Origin: a virus
Strand: one strand, 5' to 3'
Length of the DNA stretch: 45,263 nucleotides
Virus record (IMG/VR): IMGVR_UViG_3300025102_000063
Coordinates: 1-45,263 of that record
Both the position numbers and the translations under genes were made by a program. Shown in pieces: positions 34,461 through 40,909 of this stretch (positions within the stretch are counted from its first letter, which is position 1; the number at the start of each line of letters is the position of its first letter). The notes under the pieces are model-generated. The model did not search any database. It saw only the letters and a list, made by a program, of their open reading frames with translations, and had not been told where the DNA came from.

Positions 34461-35796
34461 CCATCATCTCCTTTCTTTTTATTGAATTAATAAATCCATC
34501 ATACGTATCAAATATCTTGCATTTATCGCCATTGTATCCCATGTCAGACTCCCCTGTCTCACCATACCTAACCTTCTTAGCAACAAATGTTATGATGTTT
34601 TTCCCTTTACCATCTTCTCCATTAATCTTGTAGTCGTAGTATACAAAGAATACATTCTCTGCAACCTGCTCAATAGCTCCACTCTCAGCAAGGTCTGATA
34701 GTTGTGGTCTTCCTGCTTTGTGTCTTGATTCAATGGCACGATTCAACTGTGATGCTAATATAACTGAACACTTCATCTGTTTAGCAAGCCACTTATAGTC
34801 ATTAACAAGCCTTTCTAGCTGTAGCCTTCTCTCAGGTATCTTTCCATCAGGAGATACAAGCTGTATATAATCATCCATAATTACATCAGGCTTAAATCTT
34901 TTGACTTCAGCAGAGGTCTTTGCAAAGTCTCTAATGTTGTCAAACATCAAAAACTTATCTTCATTGTACTTTTCTTTAATGATTGCTCTAACTAACTCTA
35001 ATTGTTTCAATGAATCATCACTATGTATGCCTTGCCTTATAAGCGAATAAGAAAGCTTTTGTGACTCTAGGCATATAAGCTTCTTAATAACCTCTATATT
35101 AGGCAATTCTCGATTAAATAAGGCTACTTTATAGCCATTACCTATAAGGCTAGCTAGCATGTTTATCATCATGGTTGTCTTTCCATGCCCAGGCCTACCT
35201 CCAATGATTGTAATCTCACCTCTAGTGAGCCCTCCTGCGAATTTATCGATATTATCGTATCCTGTCTTAATAAGATTGATGTCTTTGTTCTGTATATCTT
35301 TCACCGCATCAACTAACAAGGAATCAATAGTTTCTTTTTCTCTGGCAGGGTTTAACTCGATAAGCTCTGAAAACAATGTATGAGCACTTACAATGCAGTC
35401 GTACGTGTTTTCTCCACTATTAATAGCTTCAGTTTGTATTCTTGATGTTTCTTCTACAACTCTTCTCATTAAATACTTCTCATAGAGCTTTTTAACGTAA
35501 GCTGATGTAGACCCAGATGCTCCTGCTGACATTGTGCAGTCAACCACATAAACATGGGTGAGACCTGCTGCAATTTCTTCATCTTTTAAATTTGCTGCAA
35601 CTGTAGTCAGGTCTATGTATTCTTTCTTGTGAAGCATTACCTTTACCTTGGCCCACAACATCTTTGCTTTTTGTTGATAAAAAACATCATCTGTTGTGAT
35701 ATAATCTCTTACCTGAGGATAAACTTCAGGGAATTGAATTAACGCTCCCAAGACACTATTTTCTAAATTAGTGTCGCATGGCACTATTGGATTCAT
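34438..35796 (-). CDS. dnaB: DnaB-like replicative helicase
   Basis: This 452-residue enzyme should unwind DNA at the fork. The N-terminal domain begins LENSVLGALIQFPEVYPQV, a DnaB hallmark. The RecA-like motor has Walker A GRPGHGKTT (200-208), Walker B DVIMDDYIQLV near 280, the ASQLNR motif near 322 and the later FVAKKVRYG arginine region. The protein ends in DEKELPF, unlike normal DnaB and similar to an SSB tip. No primase or loader gene is evident nearby. The start has AAAAAGGAGAAAAT just upstream. Confidence 0.95.
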   Translation of the reverse strand: MNPIVPCDTNLENSVLGALIQFPEVYPQVRDYITTDDVFYQQKAKMLWAKVKVMLHKKEYIDLTTVAANLKDEEIAAGLTHVYVVDCTMSAGASGSTSAYVKKLYEKYLMRRVVEETSRIQTEAINSGENTYDCIVSAHTLFSELIELNPAREKETIDSLLVDAVKDIQNKDINLIKTGYDNIDKFAGGLTRGEITIIGGRPGHGKTTMMINMLASLIGNGYKVALFNRELPNIEVIKKLICLESQKLSYSLIRQGIHSDDSLKQLELVRAIIKEKYNEDKFLMFDNIRDFAKTSAEVKRFKPDVIMDDYIQLVSPDGKIPERRLQLERLVNDYKWLAKQMKCSVILASQLNRAIESRHKAGRPQLSDLAESGAIEQVAENVFFVYYDYKINGEDGKGKNIITFVAKKVRYGETGESDMGYNGDKCKIFDTYDGFINSIKRKEMMDEKELPF

Positions 35797-35824
35797 ATTT
35801 TCTCCTTTTTATTATTTGCTTTAG

Positions 35825-36085
35825 TTAAATCTTAATGCCTTTAACTTTTCTAGCAAACTTTCTATAATTTTCAATTAACTTCTTCTCTCTTTCTTCAAAC
35901 TCAGAGAGCCTTTTTTCTATCATGGATAAAGAACCTGGTACTCCATATTCAGTTTCTTCGCCAATTTTTCTACTTAAATCGTCAAGCATTGAGCTATAAA
36001 AATATATCATTTTCTGTACATAATTAAGCTCAGACCCTTCGACTACATCTCTTTTGAACTTCTCCCTATCTCCTTCTCCTGGCAT
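35825..36085 (-). CDS. Small coiled-coil protein upstream of the helicase
   Basis: The 86-residue protein is helical and charged (LNYVQKMIYFYSSMLDDLSR, then MIEKRLSEFEEREKKLIENY) and ends in a basic tail. It overlaps the preceding gene by 43 bases and has AAGGAGAAACCGA before its ATG. Position directly before dnaB makes a helicase partner conceivable, but no loader motif (no Walker site) is present. Confidence 0.6.
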   Translation of the reverse strand: MPGEGDREKFKRDVVEGSELNYVQKMIYFYSSMLDDLSRKIGEETEYGVPGSLSMIEKRLSEFEEREKKLIENYRKFARKVKGIKI

Positions 36086-36297
36086 TCGGTTTCTCCTTGG
36101 TTGTTTATTTCCTCAATAATCTTATCAAACTCTTCCGAAATTGCCCCCTCTAACTCACTTATAAGCACCTCGTTTAACTTGTAAATGCTGGCCTCACCAT
36201 TTACTGGCATCTCTAATAAAGGCTTACCCTTAAAATAAATGCCCCAGTTATTTTCATTTAGTATCTTTCTTATCATCTTTTTTATCTGGTTCTGCAT
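36043..36297 (-). CDS. Small unknown protein
   Basis: I choose the ATG at 36297 (84 residues) because GGAGGAGAAAT directly precedes it; the frame is open five codons further. The product has basic opening helices (NQIKKMIRKILNENNWG), a short beta segment GIYFKGKPLLEMPV and an acidic helix. No family is recognised. It overlaps both neighbours. Confidence 0.6.
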   Translation of the reverse strand: MQNQIKKMIRKILNENNWGIYFKGKPLLEMPVNGEASIYKLNEVLISELEGAISEEFDKIIEEINNQGETECQEKEIGRSSKEM

Positions 36298-36475
36298 ATT
36301 TCTCCTCCACATATTTTGTGAATGGTTCTGTTTCTTTTTTGTATTCTATAAAATCATTTAGAACTCTTTGAGTTCTTATTATTTCCAGTTGACTTCTTCT
36401 TGACTCCATTATCAGGTTTGACATCGCTGTCTCCATTTCCTTCATCGTCGGTTTTCTGTTCTTTGGTTTCTTCAT
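36254..36475 (-). CDS. Helical protein overlapping its neighbour
   Basis: The 73-residue protein has one well-formed helix region, MKEMETAMSNLIMES followed by LEIIRTQRVLNDFIEYKKE, with FTKYVEEKY and a Lys/Asp tail. I have seen similar METAMSNL...FIEYKK...KYVEE proteins in phages, so I consider it real although it overlaps the upstream gene out of frame by 122 bases. Its start lacks a clear ribosome binding site and may depend on translation of that gene. Confidence 0.55.
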   Translation of the reverse strand: MKKPKNRKPTMKEMETAMSNLIMESRRSQLEIIRTQRVLNDFIEYKKETEPFTKYVEEKYAEPDKKDDKKDTK

Positions 36476-36596
36476 GTAAGTCTATGTGCTCCTGTGTTGT
36501 GTTCATGTTGCTTAAATCATCTAGAATTAAAAGTATTTCGTTTACTTTGTATTCTAAGGAATCTAATCTTTTATCTACCTCAATCGCTCTTCCCAT
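36354..36596 (-). CDS. Coiled-coil protein with disordered tail
   Basis: This 80-residue protein has an N-terminal coiled coil (VDKRLDSLEYKVNEILLILD) and a low-complexity tail rich in K, N, S, D and G. The tail is the part that overlaps the next gene in a different frame. The start is a TAATG overlap with AAGGAGAAAAG before it. Function unknown. Confidence 0.6.
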   Translation of the reverse strand: MGRAIEVDKRLDSLEYKVNEILLILDDLSNMNTTQEHIDLHEETKEQKTDDEGNGDSDVKPDNGVKKKSTGNNKNSKSSK

Positions 36597-36775
36597 TATC
36601 TTTTCTCCTTATAGTATTCTTTTTCTGTTTTGAATCCATAGTACTCCCACGCAGGAATACCGTCAAATTCTATTTTTTCCATATCGTCAATGTTAGGGTA
36701 ATTATCCCATCCATACCCAAGGTCAAATCCTGTTGAATCTAGCCAACTACTTACGTAGCTTTTTACTCTTCCCAT
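36596..36775 (-). CDS. Small acidic MGRVK-family protein, copy 1
   Basis: I take the ATG at 36775 (59 residues) rather than the GTG four codons upstream, because the related gene at 41821-41985 begins MGKIKNHIHDWLES at the matching point. Shared features are M-G-basic-hydrophobic-K, then SWLDSTGFDLGYGWDNYPNI here and DWLESYGYELGYDMGNAPDI there. No function is known. It overlaps the upstream small gene. Confidence 0.65.
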   Translation of the reverse strand: MGRVKSYVSSWLDSTGFDLGYGWDNYPNIDDMEKIEFDGIPAWEYYGFKTEKEYYKEKR

Positions 36776-36923
36776 TTCTCTTCTCACCAGATATCCTCCC
36801 TATTTCTTTCATTTCCAGCTCTACAACATACATCTCAGCTTCTCTTTTTGTCCAGAACCTTTTACTATTAACAATATAGACTTCTGTAAGTTCCTTGTAT
36901 ATTAATGGTTTATCCCAAGTCAT
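36747..36923 (-). CDS. 58-residue basic protein
   Basis: A short ORF starting at ATG 36923 by TAATG overlap with the MORN-like gene, with AAGGCAGACTA upstream. The product (MTWDKPLIYKELTEVYIVN, then KRFWTKREAEMYVVELEMKE) looks like one beta hairpin followed by a helix and a Lys-rich end. No family is recognised. Confidence 0.6.
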   Translation of the reverse strand: MTWDKPLIYKELTEVYIVNSKRFWTKREAEMYVVELEMKEIGRISGEKRNGKSKKLRK

Positions 36924-37180
36924 TAGTCTGCCTTAGACATATCTACAGAGTTTACTCTTACTCCCATTTTATACAACTCAGCTTTAATCATTTTTCCATT
37001 CTTATCATAATGCTTCCACAAACCTTCTCTAAATTTTTTAACCTTAATTCCTTCCATCTTTATTTTTCCATTACTGTGGAATGTTTGATGCTTTAAGGTA
37101 TCTCCATAGCTAACTGAGAAACTTTTAACGCTCCCAAACCCTAATGCCATCACAAATAATAGTACAATTGCTTTTTTCAC
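36923..37180 (-). CDS. Exported MORN-like repeat protein
   Basis: The 85-residue protein starts with a clear signal peptide (MKKAIVLLFVMALGFGSVKS). The mature part, FHSNGKIKMEGIKVKKFREG then LWKHYDKNGKMIKAELYKMG, follows the F-x-x-NGK-x-x-x-EG...G-x-W-x-x-Y-x-x-NGK pattern of MORN-type repeats of the YwqK class. An exported phage product of this kind in the early arm could alter the envelope or act in superinfection exclusion, though no partner is identified. The ribosome binding site is AAGGAGAAAAAAG. Confidence 0.75.
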   Translation of the reverse strand: MKKAIVLLFVMALGFGSVKSFSVSYGDTLKHQTFHSNGKIKMEGIKVKKFREGLWKHYDKNGKMIKAELYKMGVRVNSVDMSKAD

Positions 37181-37190
37181 TTTTTTCTCC

Positions 37191-37289
37191 TTATATTATG
37201 TCCCTTACCACGCTGAATATTATAACCAAAAGCATGATAAATAAAATAAAATTAATAAATTTCTCGAAAGAGGATAAACCACTTTCCAT
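37191..37289 (-). CDS. Possible 32-residue membrane peptide
   Basis: A short ORF encoding MESGLSSFEKFINFILFIML and then LVIIFSVVRDII, almost all one membrane helix. It lacks a convincing ribosome binding site, so it is uncertain. It ends just before the MORN-like gene, whose ribosome binding site follows its stop. Single-helix peptides also occur at 41750 and 15657. Confidence 0.4.
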   Translation of the reverse strand: MESGLSSFEKFINFILFIMLLVIIFSVVRDII

Positions 37290-37317
37290 ATTCACATCAT
37301 CAAACCGTCTGAAAGGC

Positions 37318-37455
37318 CTAAGTTTTCTTTTCGACGAGTTTATCTTTGTTCTTCTTTTTAGCACTCAATATTCCATACTTAAGTTGAACATATTTCCTAA
37401 GCCTTTCAACGGGTGTCAATTTTTTGAGAGGCTTTAACAAGGGCAAAACCGGCAA
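37318..37455 (-). CDS. Possible 45-residue basic protein starting at TTG
   Basis: The frame encodes PLKKLTPVERLRKYVQLKYG then a Lys-rich tail and looks coding. No ATG is available, and a TTG at 37455 is the most natural start, lying inside the inverted-repeat element. There is no clear ribosome binding site. It may instead be the remnant of a gene whose 5' end was replaced by that element. Confidence 0.4.
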   Translation of the reverse strand: MPVLPLLKPLKKLTPVERLRKYVQLKYGILSAKKKNKDKLVEKKT

Positions 37456-37533
37456 AAAGGAATGGGTATGAATTGGCCCAACAAAAATGCCATAAACCCT
37501 CCTGATTCCTTGCAGATATCAGAGCCTCTCAAA
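37423..37533 (-). repeat. 111-base element with 11-base terminal inverted repeats
   Basis: TTTGAGAGGCT at 37423-37433 is matched by AGCCTCTCAAA at 37523-37533. Inside, in minus-strand sense, GCAAGGAAT pairs with ATTCCTTTTTGC, GGGT with ACCC and TGGC with GCCA, giving a nested long hairpin. The segment is richer in G and C than the flanks. It contains a 19-codon ORF preceded by a perfect AGGAGG. It could be a structured RNA, a cis-acting DNA site or a miniature mobile element. Confidence 0.6.
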
Positions 37534-37536
37534 TTA

Positions 37537-37674
37537 TTATTTAATATGTCTATATACACTTGCCAATGACACATTAAACCTATGCGCAATCTTTTTTGGC
37601 TTCATGCCTAAAAAATATGCACCCTTCATCATAACTGACTTAAAGTTCTTAATCTTAGAACGGTATGTCTTCAT
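37537..37674 (-). CDS. Minimal helix-turn-helix protein
   Basis: The 45-residue product is little more than one HTH: MMKGAYFLGMKPKKIAHRFN followed by VSLASVYRHIK, where the last segment is a typical recognition helix. Its ATG lies inside the last codons of the SSB-like gene, so translation is coupled. It may regulate phage promoters or guide other proteins to DNA. It is immediately upstream of the inverted-repeat element. Confidence 0.65.
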   Translation of the reverse strand: MKTYRSKIKNFKSVMMKGAYFLGMKPKKIAHRFNVSLASVYRHIK

Positions 37675-38302
37675 CAGTCATCTCCTTTTTTTGTCCATCT
37701 TTCCAGTTCCTTACAAACTTAACAACCCATGGAGTTCTCTCCTTGCCATCGCTATCGGTCCAAGTCTTACCTTTTCCAATAACTCCCTGAACTGGCGTTC
37801 CTACAAGGCTTTCCATGTTAATCTCTGGGAGGCTTTTAACTTCCATTTCCTCACCATCAATCTTGGTTGTGATTGTAGGGCACTCTATTCCACACGCCTC
37901 ACAAAACCACATGTAGTATTTATTAAATTCACTTCTGCTTTCAAATGTATCGCCTTCACCTGGCTCTAGGTATTTGAAAATTGAACCTTTGAACTTATAA
38001 CCTACATAAGCGCTTCCGTCTGTATCCACAACCTTATCATCATCGTATCTAGTGTATGTGTATTTGTTGATTTTGTTCTCAGGTGCAACTTCAACAAAGT
38101 AATCATATACTCTTGCTTTATATTTGCCCTTTAACACATCAACAACCTTGCTATTTACCTGTACGATATGACCAAGGTAATCTCCTGATACCAAAGGAGC
38201 TTTATCACCTGTTCTAGGTGCTTTTTTTGCTCCTGTATCTGGTATAGCAAAACTTGTCTCATTTACTGCTTTATTGAATAAGCTATCATCTATATTAGCC
38301 AT
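37655..38302 (-). CDS. SSB-like single-strand DNA binding protein
   Basis: This 215-residue protein lies next to the annealing protein and ends in DEDIPF, nearly identical to the C-terminal tip of bacterial SSB, which recruits repair and replication proteins. The central region (SGDYLGHIVQVNSKVVDVLK, then ARVYDYFVEVAP, with a late VGTPVQGVIGKG) fits an OB-type fold as in phage SSBs. The sequence is not a plain bacterial SSB, so homology is to phage-type proteins. It overlaps the annealing-protein stop by one base. Confidence 0.75.
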   Translation of the reverse strand: MANIDDSLFNKAVNETSFAIPDTGAKKAPRTGDKAPLVSGDYLGHIVQVNSKVVDVLKGKYKARVYDYFVEVAPENKINKYTYTRYDDDKVVDTDGSAYVGYKFKGSIFKYLEPGEGDTFESRSEFNKYYMWFCEACGIECPTITTKIDGEEMEVKSLPEINMESLVGTPVQGVIGKGKTWTDSDGKERTPWVVKFVRNWKDGQKKEMTDEDIPF

Positions 38303-38901
38303 TATTTATTCTCCTTACTGTTATTGTTATTTATCATCTCTATTATCTTTACTTTGCAAGCCTCGAAATTACTATTGTTGATTTTCAATATATCTATTTT
38401 ACCAGCTATATCTTTTTCTAAGGTCTTATCTCCAACCTTACCAACAATCTCTAACAACTCAGCTCTTTGCTCACTATTTAATGCATCTGGCTCAGGTAAA
38501 TCTTCACCAGCAAAAATATATAAGCCTAACCCATGCAATGCTATTGCCTTTGCTAAACACCTTTGTATTGAGTTTCCAATGTCGCTACAAGTAGGTTGTT
38601 TAATGGGTTGATTTCTATTGTCAGTTACTGGATGTACTTGGCTTCTGGTAATACCATTGCACTCAACACTGACCTTTACAAAACAACCAGAATTAGTTGT
38701 CATGTAAGGCGCAGTTAAACCATCTTCGTTCTGGTACTCATGTACTTCCCATTCAGCCTCTGGACATACTTTAAGCAATTCTGCAACTGCCCATGCCCAA
38801 CTCAAGTAATCAAACTGACCTTTCTTCTTTTTATTTTTATTGACATCTATTTTACTAAACTGTTCAAATAGGCTCATTTCTTTCTCTTTTTCTCTTACCA
38901 T
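38302..38901 (-). CDS. Sak3-type single-strand annealing protein (DUF1071)
   Basis: The 199-residue recombinase should anneal complementary single strands during phage recombination. Recognisable motifs are FDYLSWAWAVAELLKVCPEA (residues 30-49), VHPVTDNRNQPIKQPT near 95, and SIQRCLAKAIALHGLGLYIF then AGEDLPE near 112-138; these are characteristic of DUF1071 proteins. The C-terminal 60 residues are helical and Asn/Lys-rich. The start has AGGGAGATAAC. The Cas4-like nuclease just upstream and SSB-like protein just downstream make a complete exonuclease, annealase and SSB set. Confidence 0.85.
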   Translation of the reverse strand: MVREKEKEMSLFEQFSKIDVNKNKKKKGQFDYLSWAWAVAELLKVCPEAEWEVHEYQNEDGLTAPYMTTNSGCFVKVSVECNGITRSQVHPVTDNRNQPIKQPTCSDIGNSIQRCLAKAIALHGLGLYIFAGEDLPEPDALNSEQRAELLEIVGKVGDKTLEKDIAGKIDILKINNSNFEACKVKIIEMINNNNSKENK

Positions 38902-39026
38902 GTTATCTCCCTTTTTATGAATCGACCTCTACTATCTCTAGGTCTCTTCCTTTTTGTTTTTTGTTTAGGTTCTTCGTTTCCAAACATTATCTCCAATAAC
39001 TCTTTTAAGATTGAAATATCGTCCAT
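38895..39026 (-). CDS. Small basic protein between nuclease and annealase
   Basis: I choose the ATG at 39026 (43 residues) because AAGGAAATAAG precedes it; longer frames upstream only run inside the nuclease gene. The product has one helix (MDDISILKELLEIMFGNEEP) and a basic, DNA-binding-like tail (TKRKRPRDSRGRFIKRE). It overlaps the annealase start by seven bases, suggesting coupled expression. Confidence 0.6.
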   Translation of the reverse strand: MDDISILKELLEIMFGNEEPKQKTKRKRPRDSRGRFIKREITW

Positions 39027-39027
39027 C

Positions 39028-39798
39028 TTATTTCCTTTTCCTGTTTGGTGGTTTACAGTGGTCAAGGTAAGGGCAGTAGCTACAGTTCCAATCCTGTACA
39101 GGTGATACCCCTTGCTTAAATGGAGGTAATCCCCTCTTATGCTCCTCACCAACATTGTACCAAAAGTTATACGCTCTGTTTGTATAGCCTAAAGGTATGC
39201 TCACTGAATTCATCATTGAATTATCTTTATTGTAGTAAATAAGATACATGCCATCAAGTCTTCCAAACTCTTCTTTAATGGCATAGCCATAAGTTCCAAG
39301 CTGTAGTTCTTGGTGGATAGAAGGGTCAAAGTCCTTATTGCGCCCAAACTTTTTAGAATAAGACCAGCTTGCAATGGTTTTGAAGTCAAATAGATAAACA
39401 TTATCTCCTTCAAACACGCAATCATAATGACCTCTTACGTTAAGTTCTTTGATTTCTATATTTTTTTCAATGTGGAATCTTTCTTTTTGTTTATTTTTAA
39501 TTATTTTTTCTTTATTTAGTAATTCTTTATTATTAATATTATTATAATATACGAGCGCGTTCTGTAAATCCTCATGAACTACCGTTCCAAGTCTCATTAT
39601 CCTTTTTCCCTTAGATTCAACTGGATTGGTAGGTTCAATCTGCTCGACAGACTCAAAGTATATCTTTCGTGAGCAAAAACCACTACTGCTGGCTCTATAA
39701 AAGCTTTCCTTGCCCTTGTATCGCTCTTGCCTATTGACTTCGTTCTCACTGTCAATATAGCTCTCGTATATCTCCTCGAAATTAATGGGCGATTTCAT
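39028..39798 (-). CDS. Cas4/RecB-like PD-(D/E)XK exonuclease with Fe-S cysteines
   Basis: The 256-residue nuclease probably resects DNA to make tails for the annealing protein. It has GTVVHEDLQ near residue 72, GHYDCVFEG near 122, YLFDFKTIAS near 134 and a later QLGTYGYAI, which together form the PD-(D/E)XK core of the Cas4/AddB type. Cysteines in FCSRKI near 47 and the C-terminal CSYCPYLDHC supply four ligands for an iron-sulphur cluster. No CRISPR locus is present, so its role is phage recombination. It overlaps the regulator gene upstream by 17 bases. Confidence 0.88.
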   Translation of the reverse strand: MKSPINFEEIYESYIDSENEVNRQERYKGKESFYRASSSGFCSRKIYFESVEQIEPTNPVESKGKRIMRLGTVVHEDLQNALVYYNNINNKELLNKEKIIKNKQKERFHIEKNIEIKELNVRGHYDCVFEGDNVYLFDFKTIASWSYSKKFGRNKDFDPSIHQELQLGTYGYAIKEEFGRLDGMYLIYYNKDNSMMNSVSIPLGYTNRAYNFWYNVGEEHKRGLPPFKQGVSPVQDWNCSYCPYLDHCKPPNRKRK

Positions 39799-39934
39799 TT
39801 GCGTATTTGTTGATTAAATGTAGCATCGCCTGATTGTACGTATCAAAGCCATCTTGGAGGAGCTTAATTCTAAACTCTCTCCAGTCCTTCTCTGGTATGT
39901 CCTTTACTAAATATGCTTTCTTTTTCTCATTCAT
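39782..39934 (-). CDS. Ribbon-helix-helix regulator
   Basis: The ATG at 39934 (50 residues) has AGGAGA eight bases upstream and is preferred to a far upstream ATG that would run through the promoter. The product has an N-terminal strand (AYLVKDIP) followed by two helices (KDWREFRIKLLQ and YNQAMLHLINKYA), the form of CopG/Arc-type repressors. It is the first gene after a promoter with a palindromic spacer, so it probably regulates itself and the recombination genes. Confidence 0.65.
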   Translation of the reverse strand: MNEKKKAYLVKDIPEKDWREFRIKLLQDGFDTYNQAMLHLINKYANEIAH

Positions 39935-39966
39935 AATCTTAGTCTCCTTTTGCCTCGATTGGCTTA

Positions 39967-39996
39967 ATATTATTTTAGATAACATGTTATTGTCAA
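39967..39996 (-). promoter_or_regulatory. Sigma70-like promoter with a palindrome in its spacer
   Basis: In minus-strand sense a consensus TTGACA (39991-39996) is followed after 18 bases by TAATAT (39967-39972). The spacer contains the perfect palindrome ATAACATGTTAT (39979-39990), ideally placed for a repressor that blocks RNA polymerase. The start codon of the ribbon-helix-helix gene is 33 bases beyond the -10 box. This should drive the recombination and replication cluster. Confidence 0.7.
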
Positions 39997-40016
39997 GTAG
40001 TATTTTGTTATTTTTA

Positions 40017-40220
40017 TTATTTTTCATCATTCTCACTATTTCTCATTGGTACATTAACTACGTTAACCATAACATCATTTTCTCCTGATTGGAAGGTAAT
40101 TGTTACTGATTTACTTGTTTTGTAATCCGTTTCCGTTCCGTACTCCACTTTTATGTTTCTCACTCCATTTATACCCAGATATTTCTTTGCATCTTCTAAT
40201 GCTTGTGATAATGCTGTCAT
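40017..40220 (-). CDS. Small unknown protein
   Basis: The 67-residue protein has an N-terminal helix (LSQALEDAKKYLGINGVRN) and two beta strands (IKVEYGTETD and SVTITFQSGENDVMVNVVNV), a compact alpha/beta fold. GGAGC precedes its ATG. It overlaps the upstream membrane-protein gene by 110 bases in another frame. Function unknown. Confidence 0.6.
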   Translation of the reverse strand: MTALSQALEDAKKYLGINGVRNIKVEYGTETDYKTSKSVTITFQSGENDVMVNVVNVPMRNSENDEK

Positions 40221-40332
40221 TTTTAGCTCCTTTTTTTATTAGTTTGATTATTAATATGATTATTAGCAGTTTAAGTACGCCAGTAATCACGCTGTCTATC
40301 ACGTAAGTCAGGTCAAATATTAACTCGTTCAT
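40111..40332 (-). CDS. Membrane protein overlapping the next gene
   Basis: I take the ATG at 40332 (73 residues), in an ATGA overlap with the HNH gene and with GAGGGAAGAAA upstream. Residues 8-31 form one membrane helix (TYVIDSVITGVLKLLIIILI). The polar remainder is encoded over the following gene in a different frame, so only the first half is well supported. Confidence 0.5.
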   Translation of the reverse strand: MNELIFDLTYVIDSVITGVLKLLIIILIIKLIKKGAKNDSIITSIRRCKEISGYKWSEKHKSGVRNGNGLQNK

Positions 40333-40691
40333 TTTCTTCCCTCTCTTTGTTTTTTCCAATGTAAATAAATCATTTCAAACTCTTCAAATGTTGCGTTATT
40401 CTTTATTTGGTTCGCTTTTCTTGATATTATTTGCACATTGCTTTTTATATATCCTTTGTTATTGTTAATCCTATCTATTGATGGTGATGTGTCCAATCCT
40501 CCTATTTTGCCAACTATTAAGTCAATATCTAAATAAGGACATTTTTTAGGTATTTCTGGCACATCTTTATAAGTATAAAGCTCAAATGGTAGATTTTTAA
40601 TGATAGCTCTTTTTCTAGCATTATCCCTCATTCTTATTCTAGGCTCCTCTGCGTGCCTATCTCTTCTCCTTTTAAGCTCAACACTATCCAT
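40329..40691 (-). CDS. HNH-family nuclease
   Basis: This 120-residue protein has a basic N-terminus (RRRDRHAEEPRIRMRDNARK), then CPYLDIDLIVG, then SPSIDRINNNKGYIKSNVQI with SRKANQIKNNAT. SPSIDRIN-x-x-x-GY-x-x-x-N is the signature of small phage HNH endonucleases, where the Asp-Arg and Asn residues form the beta-beta-alpha metal site. It may be a homing-type enzyme or aid packaging. It starts by TAATG overlap with the preceding gene. Confidence 0.8.
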   Translation of the reverse strand: MDSVELKRRRDRHAEEPRIRMRDNARKRAIIKNLPFELYTYKDVPEIPKKCPYLDIDLIVGKIGGLDTSPSIDRINNNKGYIKSNVQIISRKANQIKNNATFEEFEMIYLHWKKQREGRK

Positions 40692-40909
40692 TATACCTTC
40701 TCTTTATCATATTCATCTTCCAAAAACCTATCAACAATCAACATCATATCAAGTTGGTCAAACTCATCTTCTTTGTAGAATTCTACAAACTGATATAATG
40801 CATCTTTTATTATTGCGTCCATATCTCTCTCCTTTTTAAATATTTTATTAAAGTTACTTTCATACTTTTTTGTCCAACCTACTCGCCATCCGTCTCCTTT
40901 CCCGTTCAT
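40691..40909 (-). CDS. Small acidic protein with MNGKGDGWR opening
   Basis: The 72-residue protein opens MNGKGDGWRVGWTKKYESNF, a short motif that recurs at the start of small phage proteins, and continues into an acidic helical part from MDAIIKDALYQF. The ATG of that second part (residue 30) has its own strong AAGGAGAGAGAT site, so a 43-residue internal product is possible. The first start has GGGGGGAATTAA. Function unknown. Confidence 0.65.
   Translation of the reverse strand: MNGKGDGWRVGWTKKYESNFNKIFKKERDMDAIIKDALYQFVEFYKEDEFDQLDMMLIVDRFLEDEYDKEKV

Noticed and set aside
38885-38905. Second operator (GATAACATG) at the annealase start
   Set aside because: Only a half-site, and it coincides with the ribosome binding site and ATG.
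39028-39798. CRISPR-associated Cas4 as evidence for a phage CRISPR system
   Set aside because: No repeat-spacer array or other cas gene is present; the neighbours are recombination genes.
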